From DASUPK01 sp963774305 (GTDB lineage Bacteria > Actinomycetota > Thermoleophilia > Solirubrobacterales > 70-9), in the NCBI GenBank assembly GCA_963774305.1, contig CAVZEM010000010.1:62001-126000 (forward strand): a stretch of DNA of 64,000 nucleotides, read 5' to 3'. The notes beneath the pieces are model-generated. The model made no database searches. It was given only the letters and a program-made list of their open reading frames with translations, and was not told the origin of the DNA. Shown in pieces: positions 16,001 through 24,580 of this stretch. The translations under genes were made by a program, and so were the position numbers. The stretch's first letter is position 1, and every line of letters starts with the position of its first letter.

Positions 16001-16399
16001 CTACTCCGAAAGCCCGGCGGCTTCGAGAGCTTCGTGCATCTCCTGATACAGGCAGATGCGGGCGATCAGGCCACCGCGAACCTCGAAGATGAGCGCGCTC
16101 CGAGCCACCGTTTCGATGCCGTCCCGCCCTCGGACGTAGGCGGTGTTGGGAACGATGACCGAATCACCGGACTTGATCAATCGGTTCGGCTCGACATCGA
16201 CCTGCTCGAACATGTCGAGGAAGCCCTGGTAGAAGCACAGGGCCTCTTCCAGGCCCCGATACACACCTGCCTCCAACCCCCGAGACGCCGACCAATCCAC
16301 TTCCAGCTCGGGGTGGCTCAGCTCCCTCAAGGCCTCGAAGTCGCGCCGGTTATAGGCGGCGACATGGCGCTGCACGATCTCGACATTCTCCTCCGACAT
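16001..16399 (-). CDS. SnoaL-like (NTF2-fold) protein, copy 2
   Basis: Small alpha+beta barrel protein of the ketosteroid-isomerase/SnoaL superfamily, 132 residues. Starts MSEENVEIVQRHVAAYNRRD and keeps the family pattern of an N-terminal helix, a cavity-lining SHPELEVDW strand and a GGLIARICLYQE strand. Function is unknown; many such proteins are polyketide cyclases, dehydratases or ligand carriers. Its paralogue at 16403 begins almost identically (MSEENVEIV), and the two are only 3 nt apart, so they look like a tandem duplication in one transcript. Confidence 0.8.
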   Translation of the reverse strand: MSEENVEIVQRHVAAYNRRDFEALRELSHPELEVDWSASRGLEAGVYRGLEEALCFYQGFLDMFEQVDVEPNRLIKSGDSVIVPNTAYVRGRDGIETVARSALIFEVRGGLIARICLYQEMHEALEAAGLSE

Positions 16400-16402
16400 C
16401 GC

Positions 16403-16810
16403 CTACTCCCGCAGCCCGACGGATTCGAGGGCCTCGGCCCTGTCGCGAAACATGCGCTGCCGGACGATCTTGCCTCCTTGAAGCGTCCAGACACTGAAGA
16501 TTTCCTCGGAAACCTCGACTCCGCTCCCGCGTCCGCGTCCATGGTGCCAACCGCCGGCCAGCACATCGTCGCCGAAGTCGATCAACTCGCGAAGCTCGAA
16601 GCGATAGTCGACCCACGTGCCCATCCATCGCCCCAGCGAACGGCGGACGCCCGCGTGGCCGCGTGCGACTCCCCTGTCCCCGGAGCGGGAGATATCCGGC
16701 GGACCGAACCACTCGATGTCTTCGTGGAAGGGCTCTAACGCGGCTTCGAAGTCGCCCCGTTGCCAGGCCTCATAGATGCCTCGCACGATCTCGACGTTCT
16801 CCTCCGACAT
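16403..16810 (-). CDS. SnoaL-like (NTF2-fold) protein, copy 1
   Basis: First of two tandem SnoaL-like genes, 135 residues from ATG 16810. The open frame extends upstream to 16957, but the start MSEENVEIVRGIYEAWQRGD matches the paralogue. Contains FHEDIEWFGPP and a GGKIVRQRMFRDRAEALE ending typical of the family. Substrate unknown. Divergent from the lipoprotein gene at 16975. Confidence 0.8.
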   Translation of the reverse strand: MSEENVEIVRGIYEAWQRGDFEAALEPFHEDIEWFGPPDISRSGDRGVARGHAGVRRSLGRWMGTWVDYRFELRELIDFGDDVLAGGWHHGRGRGSGVEVSEEIFSVWTLQGGKIVRQRMFRDRAEALESVGLRE

Positions 16811-16974
16811 CGCCCACCCAGTATCTCTCGACGGAGTGCCGCTTTCCATCCAAAGCAGCGGTTGCGGATCACGTTCTGACGGCGAAGCCGTTCTGCCAGC
16901 ACCCAATCTCGTGGGAAGTCGCACGCGTAGTACCCGCTGGGAATGAAATGGGGACAAGCAAGGAAGGGCAAGTG

Positions 16975-17520
16975 ATGTTTTTCAAGCGTGGTTCGTTTCT
17001 CACTCTCATAGCCGTGCCCGTGGTCGCGATCGGCCTGGCGGCGTGCGGCGGCAGCAGCAACAGCAGTTCCTCGAACGCAGCAAGCACCACACCGGCGACC
17101 ACCGGCTCTGGGTCCGACACGGTCTCAACGAAGTCGGTGAGCGGCGTCGGCACCGTGCTCGTGGACTCGAAGGGCGACGTCCTCTACTCAAACAACCAGG
17201 ACACCGCCTCGAAGATGGCGTGCACCAGCGCGTGCCAGAGCATCTGGCCGCCACTGATGGCGTCCTCGAGCGGGCAGCCGACGTCCTCCGACTCGGCCGT
17301 GCAGGCGAAGCTCGCCGTCGCGAACGGGCAGGTGACCTACAACGGCATGCCCCTGTACACGTTCGTGCAGGACAGCCCCGGCCAGGCCACGGGCAACGGC
17401 TTCATGGACAGCTTCGGCGGCACGTCGTTCACCTGGACCGCCGCGATGGCGGGCGGAACGCCGGCGAGCTCCAGCTCGAGCTCGACCAGCTCCGGCTCGT
17501 CCGGCGGGTACGGCTACTAG
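16975..17520 (+). CDS. lipoprotein with secreted-repeat (Lipoprotein_15 type) domain
   Basis: Exported lipoprotein of unknown function. After MFFKRGSF comes a hydrophobic signal segment ending in lipobox LAAC (cysteine about residue 23), then a Ser/Thr-rich linker. The body shows the secreted-repeat motif seen in PF03640: LVDSKGDVLYSNNQD, a CTSACQSIWPPL block with two cysteines, and NGMPLYTFVQDSPGQATGNG. Tail is Ser/Gly-rich. Start ATG 16975 sits 3 nt after an alternative in-frame GTG and follows AAGGAAGG. The stop overlaps the convergent hydrolase stop at a CTAG. Confidence 0.85.
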   Translation: MFFKRGSFLTLIAVPVVAIGLAACGGSSNSSSSNAASTTPATTGSGSDTVSTKSVSGVGTVLVDSKGDVLYSNNQDTASKMACTSACQSIWPPLMASSSGQPTSSDSAVQAKLAVANGQVTYNGMPLYTFVQDSPGQATGNGFMDSFGGTSFTWTAAMAGGTPASSSSSSTSSGSSGGYGY

Positions 17521-18071
17521 CCGTCCGAGAGAAATTCGGCCGCGCTCGTCACCTCGGCATAGCCGTCGGCGAGCGCGGCCATGAACGCCGCGTGAACCGC
17601 GGCTCCCGGCACGTCTACTCCGTTGAACTCGAGGTCCGGGGCGGCGCACGCGTCGTGGACGACCGTCGTTGAGAACCCGAGGTCGGCCGCCGCGCGAACG
17701 GTCGCGTCGACGCACATCGAGCTCATCATCCCGGTGACCACCAGATCGTCCGAGCCACGTTTGCGGAGCTCAGCCTCGAGCTCGGTGTCGACGAAGGAGT
17801 TGGGGCTTGCCTTCTCGAGCACGAGCTCACCATCGACCGGCTCCACGGTCGGGTGGATCTCGATCCCCTCTGTCCCGGGCCGCATGAACTCGGCCTCCGG
17901 CGCGTCCCAGACGTGCCTCATGTGGATGACCGGGTCACCTCCGGCACGAAACGAATCCAAGACCCGGCGCGCCTCGGCGGCCGCGGCCTCGGGGTCGACC
18001 AGCGGGTAGGCGCCGCCCGGGAAGTAGTCGCGCTGGATGTCGATGATCAGGAGCGTCCTGGGGCGCGCCAT
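17517..18071 (-). CDS. isochorismatase-family cysteine hydrolase
   Basis: Cytosolic hydrolase of the isochorismatase/nicotinamidase superfamily. The catalytic triad is visible: D11 in LLIIDIQRDYF, K87 in LVLEKASPNSF and C120 in MMSSMCVDATVRAA. 184 residues, normal for a stand-alone member. The actual substrate (isochorismate, nicotinamide or another amide) cannot be chosen from the sequence, and the neighbours do not help. Confidence 0.88.
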   Translation of the reverse strand: MARPRTLLIIDIQRDYFPGGAYPLVDPEAAAAEARRVLDSFRAGGDPVIHMRHVWDAPEAEFMRPGTEGIEIHPTVEPVDGELVLEKASPNSFVDTELEAELRKRGSDDLVVTGMMSSMCVDATVRAAADLGFSTTVVHDACAAPDLEFNGVDVPGAAVHAAFMAALADGYAEVTSAAEFLSDG

Positions 18072-18089
18072 ACGCCCGAGGCTACTAGC

Positions 18090-18230
18090 GTGCCGCGCTT
18101 GCCTTACCCGATCAGCGGCATCGATGATCCGCTGGGGCAGGTTCCCGGAGGGCTCCTGCTCCTGGGCTGGGCGGCCCTGTTCGCCGTACTGGGGGCCGTG
18201 GCCATGCGGGCTCGCGACGTCACCGACTAG
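18090..18230 (+). CDS. small one-helix membrane protein or permease remnant
   Basis: 46-residue frame from GTG 18090. It contains one hydrophobic helix (GGLLLLGWAALFAVLGAVAM) followed by RARDVTD. This strongly resembles the last helix of ABC-2 type permeases, so it may be the tail of a lost permease rather than an independent gene. No ribosome-binding site. It is convergent with the MBL hydrolase gene and ends before that gene's likely original stop at 18267. Confidence 0.35.
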   Translation: MPRLPYPISGIDDPLGQVPGGLLLLGWAALFAVLGAVAMRARDVTD

Positions 18231-19104
18231 GCGCCGGCACGAGCCGGGCGAGGACTGGTCGTACTGCTACGTCGACGACGTCGCGTTCATCGTCCAGTAG
18301 CGGTCCAGGCCCGACCACTGTTGTTCGGGCGGCACCGCCTGGAGCAGTGCCGCGGCGATCTCGGGATCGGCCCGTTCGGCCACCTGCTCGCGAATCCGAC
18401 TCTCGAACTCCTCGGCCGAGAGCTGCGCGCGCCAGCTCACCGTTCTCGCGCAGGCGCTCGCGGACGAGCTCGAAATGCTCCTCCGGCCGCTCGACGGCGT
18501 CGAAGTGGGTCAGGCCCAGGCTCGAGGGCTGCCAGTCCAGGATCCGGTCGATCGAGTCCTCCCAGAGCTCGAGATCGATGTCCGGCGGTGGCGTCGGGGG
18601 AATCACGAAGTCACTCGGGGGGATGCGGACCGCCGCCATGTCGCCGACGAAGGCGCGGCCGCTCGGCGGATGGAAGTAGCTGACATGGTGGGAGGCGTGG
18701 CCTGGCGTGTACGCGACCTTGAAGCCAAGCACCTCCTCGCCGCCGCACAGCGGCCGTAGGCTGCCCTGGGGCACCGGCGCCACCTCGCCCCAGAGCCGTT
18801 CCATCTGATCTCCGTAGAGCCGCTCGGCGCTCGCCAGCAGCTTCGCCGGGTCGGCGAGGTGACGTGCGCCGCGCTCGTGGACGTAGACCGGCAGTTCCGG
18901 CCAGCGGCGCACCAGGTTGCCCGACGCCCCGGCATGGTCGAGGTGGATGTGGGTGAGCAGCAGCGCCCGCGGCTGCTCCCCATCCAGGGCCTCGAGCAGG
19001 TTCTCCATCGAGCTGGTCGGGCCAGGGTCGATCAGCACGCCATCGAGCTCCCAGCAACCGATCACCCGCTCGCGGCCGAGATGCCGGACGTCGATCAGTC
19101 TCAT
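18220..19104 (-). CDS. MBL-fold metallohydrolase, frameshifted at its C-terminus
   Basis: Metallo-beta-lactamase-fold hydrolase. The zinc motif is LLLTHIHLDHAG, followed by YTPGHASHHVSYF and GLTHFDAVERP. Residues 1 to about 224 read well; then the frame turns into Arg/Gly-rich sequence. In the alternative frame beginning at the GCGCGCGC tract 18425-18432 the minus strand reads AQLSAEEFESRIREQVAER and continues as normal-looking protein to a TAG at 18267-18269. A single base extra, or one GC unit lost, in that tract explains this. Starts inside the end of the amine oxidase gene (4-bp ATGA overlap). Substrate unknown. Confidence 0.85.
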   Translation of the reverse strand: MRLIDVRHLGRERVIGCWELDGVLIDPGPTSSMENLLEALDGEQPRALLLTHIHLDHAGASGNLVRRWPELPVYVHERGARHLADPAKLLASAERLYGDQMERLWGEVAPVPQGSLRPLCGGEEVLGFKVAYTPGHASHHVSYFHPPSGRAFVGDMAAVRIPPSDFVIPPTPPPDIDLELWEDSIDRILDWQPSSLGLTHFDAVERPEEHFELVRERLRENGELARAALGRGVRESDSRAGGRTGRSRDRRGTAPGGAARTTVVGPGPLLDDERDVVDVAVRPVLARLVPAPSR

Positions 19105-20504
19105 CCGGGTACGACGCGCGATGCCTGAGCGGCGCGTGCCCCGGCCGCCGTGGCCAGGGCCGAGCCCTCGCTGCGCATGACCTCGGCGGCCGCGCGCTTG
19201 CCGGACTGGATGGCGCCGTCCATGTACCCCATCCAGCGGGTGGCGGTTTCGGTACCCGCCCAGTGAATGCGGTCGACGGGCTCGCGCAGCGCGCGGCCGT
19301 AGGCGGTCCAGGCGCCCGGCCCGAGCACGCCCGCGTAGCAGCCGCGGGAGTATGGCTCGGTGCTCCAGTCCTTCTCCGCGTAGAGGACGGGGTGTCCGGC
19401 GCGGCGGCCGAAGAGCCGCTGGAACCCCTTGAGCACGGCGTCCCGCCGCTCAGCCTCCGGCAGGGTTCCGAGCTCACGCGCCTCGCGCCCTTCGAGGAAG
19501 CCGATCAGCCCGGGGCTGCCGTTGGCCGGGGTGTTGTCGAAGACGACCTGCGCCGGTCCGGGGAGGCTGACCGCCTGCCCGCTCAGCCCGTCCTCCCGCC
19601 AGAAGGCCTCCTCGTAGACGGCCATGCACTTGATCACCGAGCCCATCGGCATCCGCTGAGTCAGTTGGTCGCGCGCGGCCGGGAGCGGCGGGTCGTATTC
19701 GATCCGCCCTGCGAGGGCCGGCGGGACGGCGACGATCGCCCGGCGGGCCCGCACCTCCCCGGCGACGATGCCGTCGCCGTCGCCGCGGATCGCGCGAACC
19801 GGCGCCGAGAGCTGGACGCGGTCGCCGAGCTGCTCGGCCATCCGGATGGAGAGCTGCTGTGTGCCTCCCGCGAGGCGGTCCTGCTGGGCCCCGCCCTCGG
19901 TGTCGAGCAGGTCATCCCAGCCGCCCGCAGCCGCGGCATAGAAGAGGACGTGGAGGAGGGAGACGTCGGCCGGCTCCACGGAGAAGACGGCGCGACACGC
20001 GGTCGCGAGGGCCTCGCGGGCGGTCTCGGTCCTGGCCGCCCGGCGGATCCAGGTTGCGAAGCTCTGCTCGTCCAGCCGCTCGGCGTCCTCGGCTTCCCAG
20101 GGCGACTCAGCGGAGACCCTCTTGATCAGACGCTTCAGCTTCAGGTCGGCGCGCCCGTAGTCCACCATCACCAGCGGCCCCAGCATCGGGATGGTGCCGC
20201 GATAGCGCTTGAGCTTCCCGCGGTCGGTCTCGAAGAGGTTCTTGCCATCGACGTGGGTCGGGTAGGTGTCGATCCCGAGTTCCTCCGCAAGCGCCAGCAC
20301 CTCGTGCTGTGTCGGCCCCACCCACTGGCCACCCAGCTCGACGATGTCCTCCGGGTGATCGCCCACGGGCTGACTCAAGTTGCGCCCCCCGACGCGGTCA
20401 CGGGCCTCGAGCACCTCGACATCGAGGCCGGCACCGGCAAGCTCGCGCGCCGCGGTCAGGCCGGCGAGGCCCGCGCCAACGACAACGACGTCGCAGTCAT
20501 GCAT
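19101..20504 (-). CDS. flavin monoamine oxidase family protein
   Basis: FAD-dependent amine oxidase. Dinucleotide-binding motif VVVVGAGLAGLTAARELA is at residues 6-23, followed by the ARDRVGGRN segment; the C-terminal FAD contact is WAGTETATRWMGYMDGAIQSG. ELGGQWVGPTQ is typical of monoamine/putrescine oxidases. 467 residues. It lies 18 nt after a class III aminotransferase and overlaps the MBL gene, within a five-gene unit that may process an amine, though no substrate can be named. Confidence 0.9.
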   Translation of the reverse strand: MHDCDVVVVGAGLAGLTAARELAGAGLDVEVLEARDRVGGRNLSQPVGDHPEDIVELGGQWVGPTQHEVLALAEELGIDTYPTHVDGKNLFETDRGKLKRYRGTIPMLGPLVMVDYGRADLKLKRLIKRVSAESPWEAEDAERLDEQSFATWIRRAARTETAREALATACRAVFSVEPADVSLLHVLFYAAAAGGWDDLLDTEGGAQQDRLAGGTQQLSIRMAEQLGDRVQLSAPVRAIRGDGDGIVAGEVRARRAIVAVPPALAGRIEYDPPLPAARDQLTQRMPMGSVIKCMAVYEEAFWREDGLSGQAVSLPGPAQVVFDNTPANGSPGLIGFLEGREARELGTLPEAERRDAVLKGFQRLFGRRAGHPVLYAEKDWSTEPYSRGCYAGVLGPGAWTAYGRALREPVDRIHWAGTETATRWMGYMDGAIQSGKRAAAEVMRSEGSALATAAGARAAQASRVVPG

Positions 20505-20522
20505 CGCGCGCAGTATCCCGCC

Positions 20523-21872
20523 TCACGACGATACGAGGAGCTCGCACCCCTCGGTGAATACGGCGGTGTGGCGGTCAACGTCCTCGCTCCGGGTCGCGGG
20601 GGACATCAGGGCCATGTTGTGGAACGGGGTGATCAGCACTCCCCGGTTCAGCAGGTAGAGATGCAGGAACTCCTCGAGCTCGGGGTCCCCGCCGGCAGCG
20701 GCCTCACCGCCACTCGCCGGCGGCTCGGGCAGGAACCCGTACTCGGCCCGCGCTCCCAGCTGCACGACGTTCCAGGGGAGCTGTGTGGAGTCCAGCGTTC
20801 CCTGCACACCTTCCGTGAAGCGGGTCGCCAGGTCGATCATCCCCTCGAACGCCGCCGCGGTCAGGACCTCTCCCAGAGTGGCCCGGATCGCCGCCGCGGT
20901 CAGGGGATTTCCCGCGAGGGTGCCGCCCACTCCCCCGGTGTCCTCGTAGTCCGCATCGAGCTGCCCGGTGACGCGCTCGGCGACCTCCTCGCTCATCCCG
21001 AACGCTCCAGCCGGGACCCCGCCCGCGATCGCCTTGCCGATCGTGAGCAGATCCGGTTGCAGCCCGTGAGCGGCGGTGTACCCGCCCGGCCCGGCGCTGA
21101 AGGTGTGCGTCTCGTCGATCAGCAGCAGGGTCCCGGCCGCGCGGGTGAGCTCCCGAAGCGCGTCGTGGAACCCCGGCTCCGGCAGGACGATGCCGATGTT
21201 GGTCAGCGCCGGCTCCGTGATCACGCAGGCGATCTCTCCCTCTTTCAGCGCCTCCTCCAGTGCGCCGGCGTCGTTGAACTCGACCACGGCGCTGGTCTCC
21301 CCAGGGTCGACCGGCGGCCCGACGTTTCCCTCCCTCGAGACCGCTCGCCCGTCCCGCCCGATCACGACGAACGACTCGTCGACCGTGCCGTGGTAGCAGT
21401 AGTTGAAGAAGAGAACCCGGCGCCTGCCGGTGATCTGGCGGGCCAGCCGGATGGCGAACCGGTTGGCGTCCGTCGCCGAGAGCGTGAGCTGCCACTTCGG
21501 CAGGCCAAAGCGCCTGGTCAGCTCATCGGCGACCCAGATGGAGTCCTCGGTCGGCAGCATCGTCGTCGCGCCCCGGCGGTAGCGCTCGGCGACGGCCGTC
21601 GCGGTGGCCTCGGGTCCATGCCCGGCCATCGCGCCGGTGTCGCCGAGGCAGAAATCGACGTAGCCGATGCCGTCGACGTCGGTGAGCAGAGCGCCGCTCG
21701 CCTCAGTGGCGAAGATGGGATGGCCCCCCGGCCAGCGCGCCATCCAGCTCATCGGCACTCCCGCGAGGAGGCCCCGGCCAGCTTCGTCGAACAGCTCACG
21801 CGACCGCGGGTGCTCGCGCGCGAAGCGCTCGCGCTCGTCGACGATCAGCGAGCTGAGACGGTTGCGATCCAT
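20523..21872 (-). CDS. class III PLP-dependent aminotransferase (GSA-aminotransferase-like)
   Basis: Fold type I aminotransferase of the glutamate-1-semialdehyde/omega-aminotransferase group. The cofactor lysine is in DLLTIGKAIAGGVPAGAFG and the PLP aspartate region is LLLIDETHTF. Start ATG 21872 gives MDRNRLSSLIVDERERF; the frame extends further upstream but overlaps the preceding gene entirely. 449 residues. The TGATG overlap with the membrane protein gene indicates coupling. Because the downstream gene is an amine oxidase, an amine or amino-alcohol substrate is plausible, but this is inference. Confidence 0.88.
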   Translation of the reverse strand: MDRNRLSSLIVDERERFAREHPRSRELFDEAGRGLLAGVPMSWMARWPGGHPIFATEASGALLTDVDGIGYVDFCLGDTGAMAGHGPEATATAVAERYRRGATTMLPTEDSIWVADELTRRFGLPKWQLTLSATDANRFAIRLARQITGRRRVLFFNYCYHGTVDESFVVIGRDGRAVSREGNVGPPVDPGETSAVVEFNDAGALEEALKEGEIACVITEPALTNIGIVLPEPGFHDALRELTRAAGTLLLIDETHTFSAGPGGYTAAHGLQPDLLTIGKAIAGGVPAGAFGMSEEVAERVTGQLDADYEDTGGVGGTLAGNPLTAAAIRATLGEVLTAAAFEGMIDLATRFTEGVQGTLDSTQLPWNVVQLGARAEYGFLPEPPASGGEAAAGGDPELEEFLHLYLLNRGVLITPFHNMALMSPATRSEDVDRHTAVFTEGCELLVSS

Positions 21873-22255
21873 CAACTGGCCAGCTGGACTGCCTCCCAGA
21901 CTATGCCCAGGGTGACCAGGAAGATCGCCGCCTGCAGCAGGTGTGCCCGCGAGAAGCGGAGGTGGAGACCGGCGAGGACGAGCACCGCCGCCACCAGGGT
22001 CAGCTTCACGTGCAGAGTGCCGTCGCTCCACAGGTGGAGATGGCTCGCCATGGCCGCACCCGTGGCGATCAGCACGCCGAGCGCGACCAGCGATCCCCAG
22101 CCGAAGCGTCGGGCCACGGCCCGAAGCCGCTCACGGTCCTGATCGCCGCGCAGCGCCGGGATCACGGCGAAGGCGAGCAGCAGCTGGCCGCCGAGGAAGA
22201 AGGCCATCGCAACCAGGTGGAGGAACAGCACGGCCTGCCAGAGGGTCGTGTTCAC
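21872..22255 (-). CDS. four-helix integral membrane protein
   Basis: 127 residues with four predicted membrane helices (LFLHLVAMAFFLGGQLLLAF at the N-terminus; the last at LLQAAIFLVTLGIVWEAV). His residues lie in the first and third helices. The pattern recalls CopD/DUF2269-like membrane proteins but no firm family can be given. It overlaps phzF-like by 4 bp (ATGA) and the aminotransferase by 1 bp, so it is translated from the same message. Confidence 0.75.
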   Translation of the reverse strand: MNTTLWQAVLFLHLVAMAFFLGGQLLLAFAVIPALRGDQDRERLRAVARRFGWGSLVALGVLIATGAAMASHLHLWSDGTLHVKLTLVAAVLVLAGLHLRFSRAHLLQAAIFLVTLGIVWEAVQLAS

Positions 22256-23106
22256 GGCAGGCTGACCTCCCCGTCGATCACGGGGACGACTCCGCCCGAG
22301 ACCCGCGGGCGGCCGTCCGCCATCTCGACCTCGAGCACGCTCGGCCTGCCCATCTCCTCCCCCTGGCGGATCACCAGGCGCTCGGTTCCGAGGCGCTCGT
22401 GCAGGTAGGCGCCGAGGGGGCCGGCCGCCGAGCCGGTCGCCGGGTCCTCGCCCATCTCGGCGGTCCGCGTGAATGAGCGGGCCCGGACGGTCTCGCCGTC
22501 CGGCTCGATCCAGGCGAGGTAGATGACGATCGAGCCGTGGGGCTCCGCGAGCTCGAAGATGGTCGAGTAGTCGGGCAGGGCACGGGAGAGGACCTCGTGC
22601 CCGGCCACCGGAGCCATCACGTGCGGCATGCCGGTGGAGACGATCTGCGGCGGCAGCTCCGGATGGGCGTCCTCGGCTCGCAGGCCGACCGCGCTCATCA
22701 CCGCGTCGGGGTCCAGCTCGGGCCCGAACTCCGCCTCGTTCTGCAGCATCGACGCCCTCCAGCTGCCGTTCTGCCTGCGCACCTCGATCGGCTGCAGCCC
22801 GGCCCCGGTCTCCTGGACGAAGCTGGCCTCATCGAGGCCGCGCCAGCGCGCGACCGCCACTGCCGTGCCGAGCGACGGGTGCCCGGCGAAGGGAAGCTCC
22901 TCGTGCGGGTCCCAGATCCGGTTGCGGTAATCGGCGCCCTCGGTGCCGGTCGACTGCACGAAGGTCGTCTCGGAGAGCCGCGTCTCCTGCGCCAGGGCGA
23001 GCATGGTCTCGTCGCTCACCCCGTCCGCGTCGTCGACGACCGCCAGGCCGTTGCCGGCCAGCGGCCGCTCCGCGAAGACGTCAAGCCAGGCGATCCGGTG
23101 GTTCAT
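22252..23106 (-). CDS. PhzF-family isomerase-like protein
   Basis: Member of the PhzF/diaminopimelate-epimerase-like fold. Typical marks: WLDVFAERPLAGNGLAVV with the N/G substrate loop, a glutamate in RLSETTFVQ, LPFAGHPSLGTAVAV, and MGEDPATGSAAGPLGAYL near the end. 284 residues from ATG 23106; the upstream extension is cysteine/arginine-rich and unlikely. First gene of the five-gene minus-strand unit running to 18.2 kb. The reaction is unknown; most PhzF homologues outside phenazine clusters are uncharacterised. Confidence 0.87.
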   Translation of the reverse strand: MNHRIAWLDVFAERPLAGNGLAVVDDADGVSDETMLALAQETRLSETTFVQSTGTEGADYRNRIWDPHEELPFAGHPSLGTAVAVARWRGLDEASFVQETGAGLQPIEVRRQNGSWRASMLQNEAEFGPELDPDAVMSAVGLRAEDAHPELPPQIVSTGMPHVMAPVAGHEVLSRALPDYSTIFELAEPHGSIVIYLAWIEPDGETVRARSFTRTAEMGEDPATGSAAGPLGAYLHERLGTERLVIRQGEEMGRPSVLEVEMADGRPRVSGGVVPVIDGEVSLP

Positions 23107-23189
23107 GCCCACATGATCGCGATCCTGCGACGCGGTCCGAGGCCCGGCGTACGGTTTTCCGCGGCAGCAACACGACAAGGGAGAGAGAC

Positions 23190-23813
23190 ATGGATGAGAG
23201 CTATCCCCTGACCTATTCGGTGGACTACCCGGACCGGGAGCTCAACCGGCTCACAACCTTCTTCCGGTTCTTCACGGTCATCCCGATCGCGATCGTGCTG
23301 GAGACGGTGTCCGGAGGGACCTATTCGTACAGCCTGAACAACACGACCACGACCCTCGCGGCCGCCGGTGGGTTTCTGTTCGCGGCGCCGCTGTTGATGA
23401 TCCTGTTCCGTAAGAAGTACCCACGCTGGTGGTTTGACTGGAACCGCGAGCTGCTGCGCTTCGCGAACCGGGTCGGGCTCTATTTCGCGTTGCTCAGGGA
23501 CGAGTACCCGTCGACTGACGAGCAGCAGGCGCTGCGCCTGGAGATCGAGTACCCGAACGCCGAGACCGACCTGGCGCGCGGCATGCCGCTCGTCAAGTGG
23601 TTGCTGGCGATCCCGCACTACGTCGTCCTGTTCTTCCTCTACATCGCCGCGTTCTTCGTGGTGATCTTCGCCTGGTTCGCGATTCTGTTCACCGGTCGCT
23701 ATCCACAGTCGCTGTTCGACTTCGTCGTCGGGGTGGCGCGCTGGCACAACCGCGTGCTCGCCTACGCGTTCCTGCTCGTCACGGACAAGTACCCGCCCTT
23801 CTCGCTCGAGTAG
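23190..23813 (+). CDS. DUF4389-type membrane protein
   Basis: 207-residue membrane protein of the DUF4389 family, function unknown. Four hydrophobic segments: about residues 27-40, 55-72, 133-165 (two helices) and 180-195. The YPRWWFDWNRELLRF and RYPQSLFDFVVGVARWHNRVLAYAFLL stretches with conserved Trp, Asn and Arg mark the family. Start ATG 23190 after GGGAGAGAG. It is monocistronic: divergent from phzF-like and followed by a terminator-like hairpin. Confidence 0.85.
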   Translation: MDESYPLTYSVDYPDRELNRLTTFFRFFTVIPIAIVLETVSGGTYSYSLNNTTTTLAAAGGFLFAAPLLMILFRKKYPRWWFDWNRELLRFANRVGLYFALLRDEYPSTDEQQALRLEIEYPNAETDLARGMPLVKWLLAIPHYVVLFFLYIAAFFVVIFAWFAILFTGRYPQSLFDFVVGVARWHNRVLAYAFLLVTDKYPPFSLE

Positions 23814-23855
23814 TACGAGTCGGATTGCGGGGTAACCCCTGAATGGCGCCTTGGA

Positions 23856-23887
23856 GCGCCGGGCCCGTCCCGGTTCGGGTCCGGCGT
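23856..23887. terminator. hairpin between convergent genes
   Basis: 12-bp stem GCGCCGGGCCCG/CGGGTCCGGCGT (two G-U pairs) with an 8-nt loop, 43 nt after the DUF4389 stop and 37 nt before the end of the convergent cyclase gene. No U-run. Likely a bidirectional terminator. Confidence 0.6.
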
Positions 23888-23923
23888 TCGGGGGCGCCGC
23901 CACCCCCGTCGTGCGAGTAGACC

Positions 23924-24571
23924 CTAGGAGACGTAACGCTCGGGGTCCGTGGCGAAGGCGTGGATGCACTCGAGCGAGCAGAAGTGATACTCGACGCCAC
24001 CGTGCCGGAGGACGCCGACGCTGCTGCTCGGCTCGACGGCCATCCGGCAGACCGGATCGATCGGCAGCTCTGGCCTCGGTGAATCCTGTTCTCCGCGAGC
24101 CCGGAAGAGGACAACCGGGTCGCCGAGGTTCCTGACACGCTGGGGGCCGAGCCGGACGACGCTCAGCTCCGGGAGTTCGCCGGCCTCCTTCCTTGTGGCC
24201 TCGGTGAGCAGGACCTGGCCACCTCCGGCGAGGCCGGCAACCCTGGCCGCGAGGTTCACCGTCGTCCCGAAGTAGTCCCCGTCCCGCTCCGTCGCCGGGC
24301 CCGTGTCCATGCCGACGCGAATGCTCGGAAAGCGATCGCGACGGCCGATCTGCTCCACGATCCGGATTCCAAGCCGGACAGCATCATCCGCGCGAGCGCA
24401 GCGGATCATCACCGCGTCGCCGATCGTCTTGACCTCCTCGGCCCGGTGCGAGGGGAGCAGCTCCCTGACCGCGCCCACGAACTCGGCAGCCAGGTCGGCG
24501 GCCTCGTCATCGCCGTGGATCTCGGTCAGCGCTGTGAAGCCGGAGAGGTCCGCGAAGAGGAAGGTGCTCAA
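23924..24571 (-). CDS. class III nucleotidyl cyclase domain fused to a C-terminal YHS metal-binding domain
   Basis: N-terminal adenylate/guanylate cyclase catalytic domain (FLFADLSGFTALTEIHGD with metal aspartate; EVKTIGDAVMI; VGMDTGPATERDGDYFGTTVNLAARV) over residues 1-160. After a linker comes a YHS domain of about 42 residues (DPVCRMAVEP...YHFCSLECIHAF) that usually binds metal. The same YHS type ends the permease at 25556. 215 residues. No membrane segment. Fusion of these two domains suggests a cyclase tuned by metal, an inference. The gene is 9 nt downstream of the SHOCT-protein gene. Confidence 0.85.
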   Translation of the reverse strand: MSTFLFADLSGFTALTEIHGDDEAADLAAEFVGAVRELLPSHRAEEVKTIGDAVMIRCARADDAVRLGIRIVEQIGRRDRFPSIRVGMDTGPATERDGDYFGTTVNLAARVAGLAGGGQVLLTEATRKEAGELPELSVVRLGPQRVRNLGDPVVLFRARGEQDSPRPELPIDPVCRMAVEPSSSVGVLRHGGVEYHFCSLECIHAFATDPERYVS

Positions 24572-24580
24572 TTCCGACGT

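Noticed and set aside
18037..18300. Longer plus-strand ORF through the end of the MBL gene
   Set aside because: It is a shadow; only the 18090-18230 frame has a plausible membrane helix, and even that is reported with low confidence.
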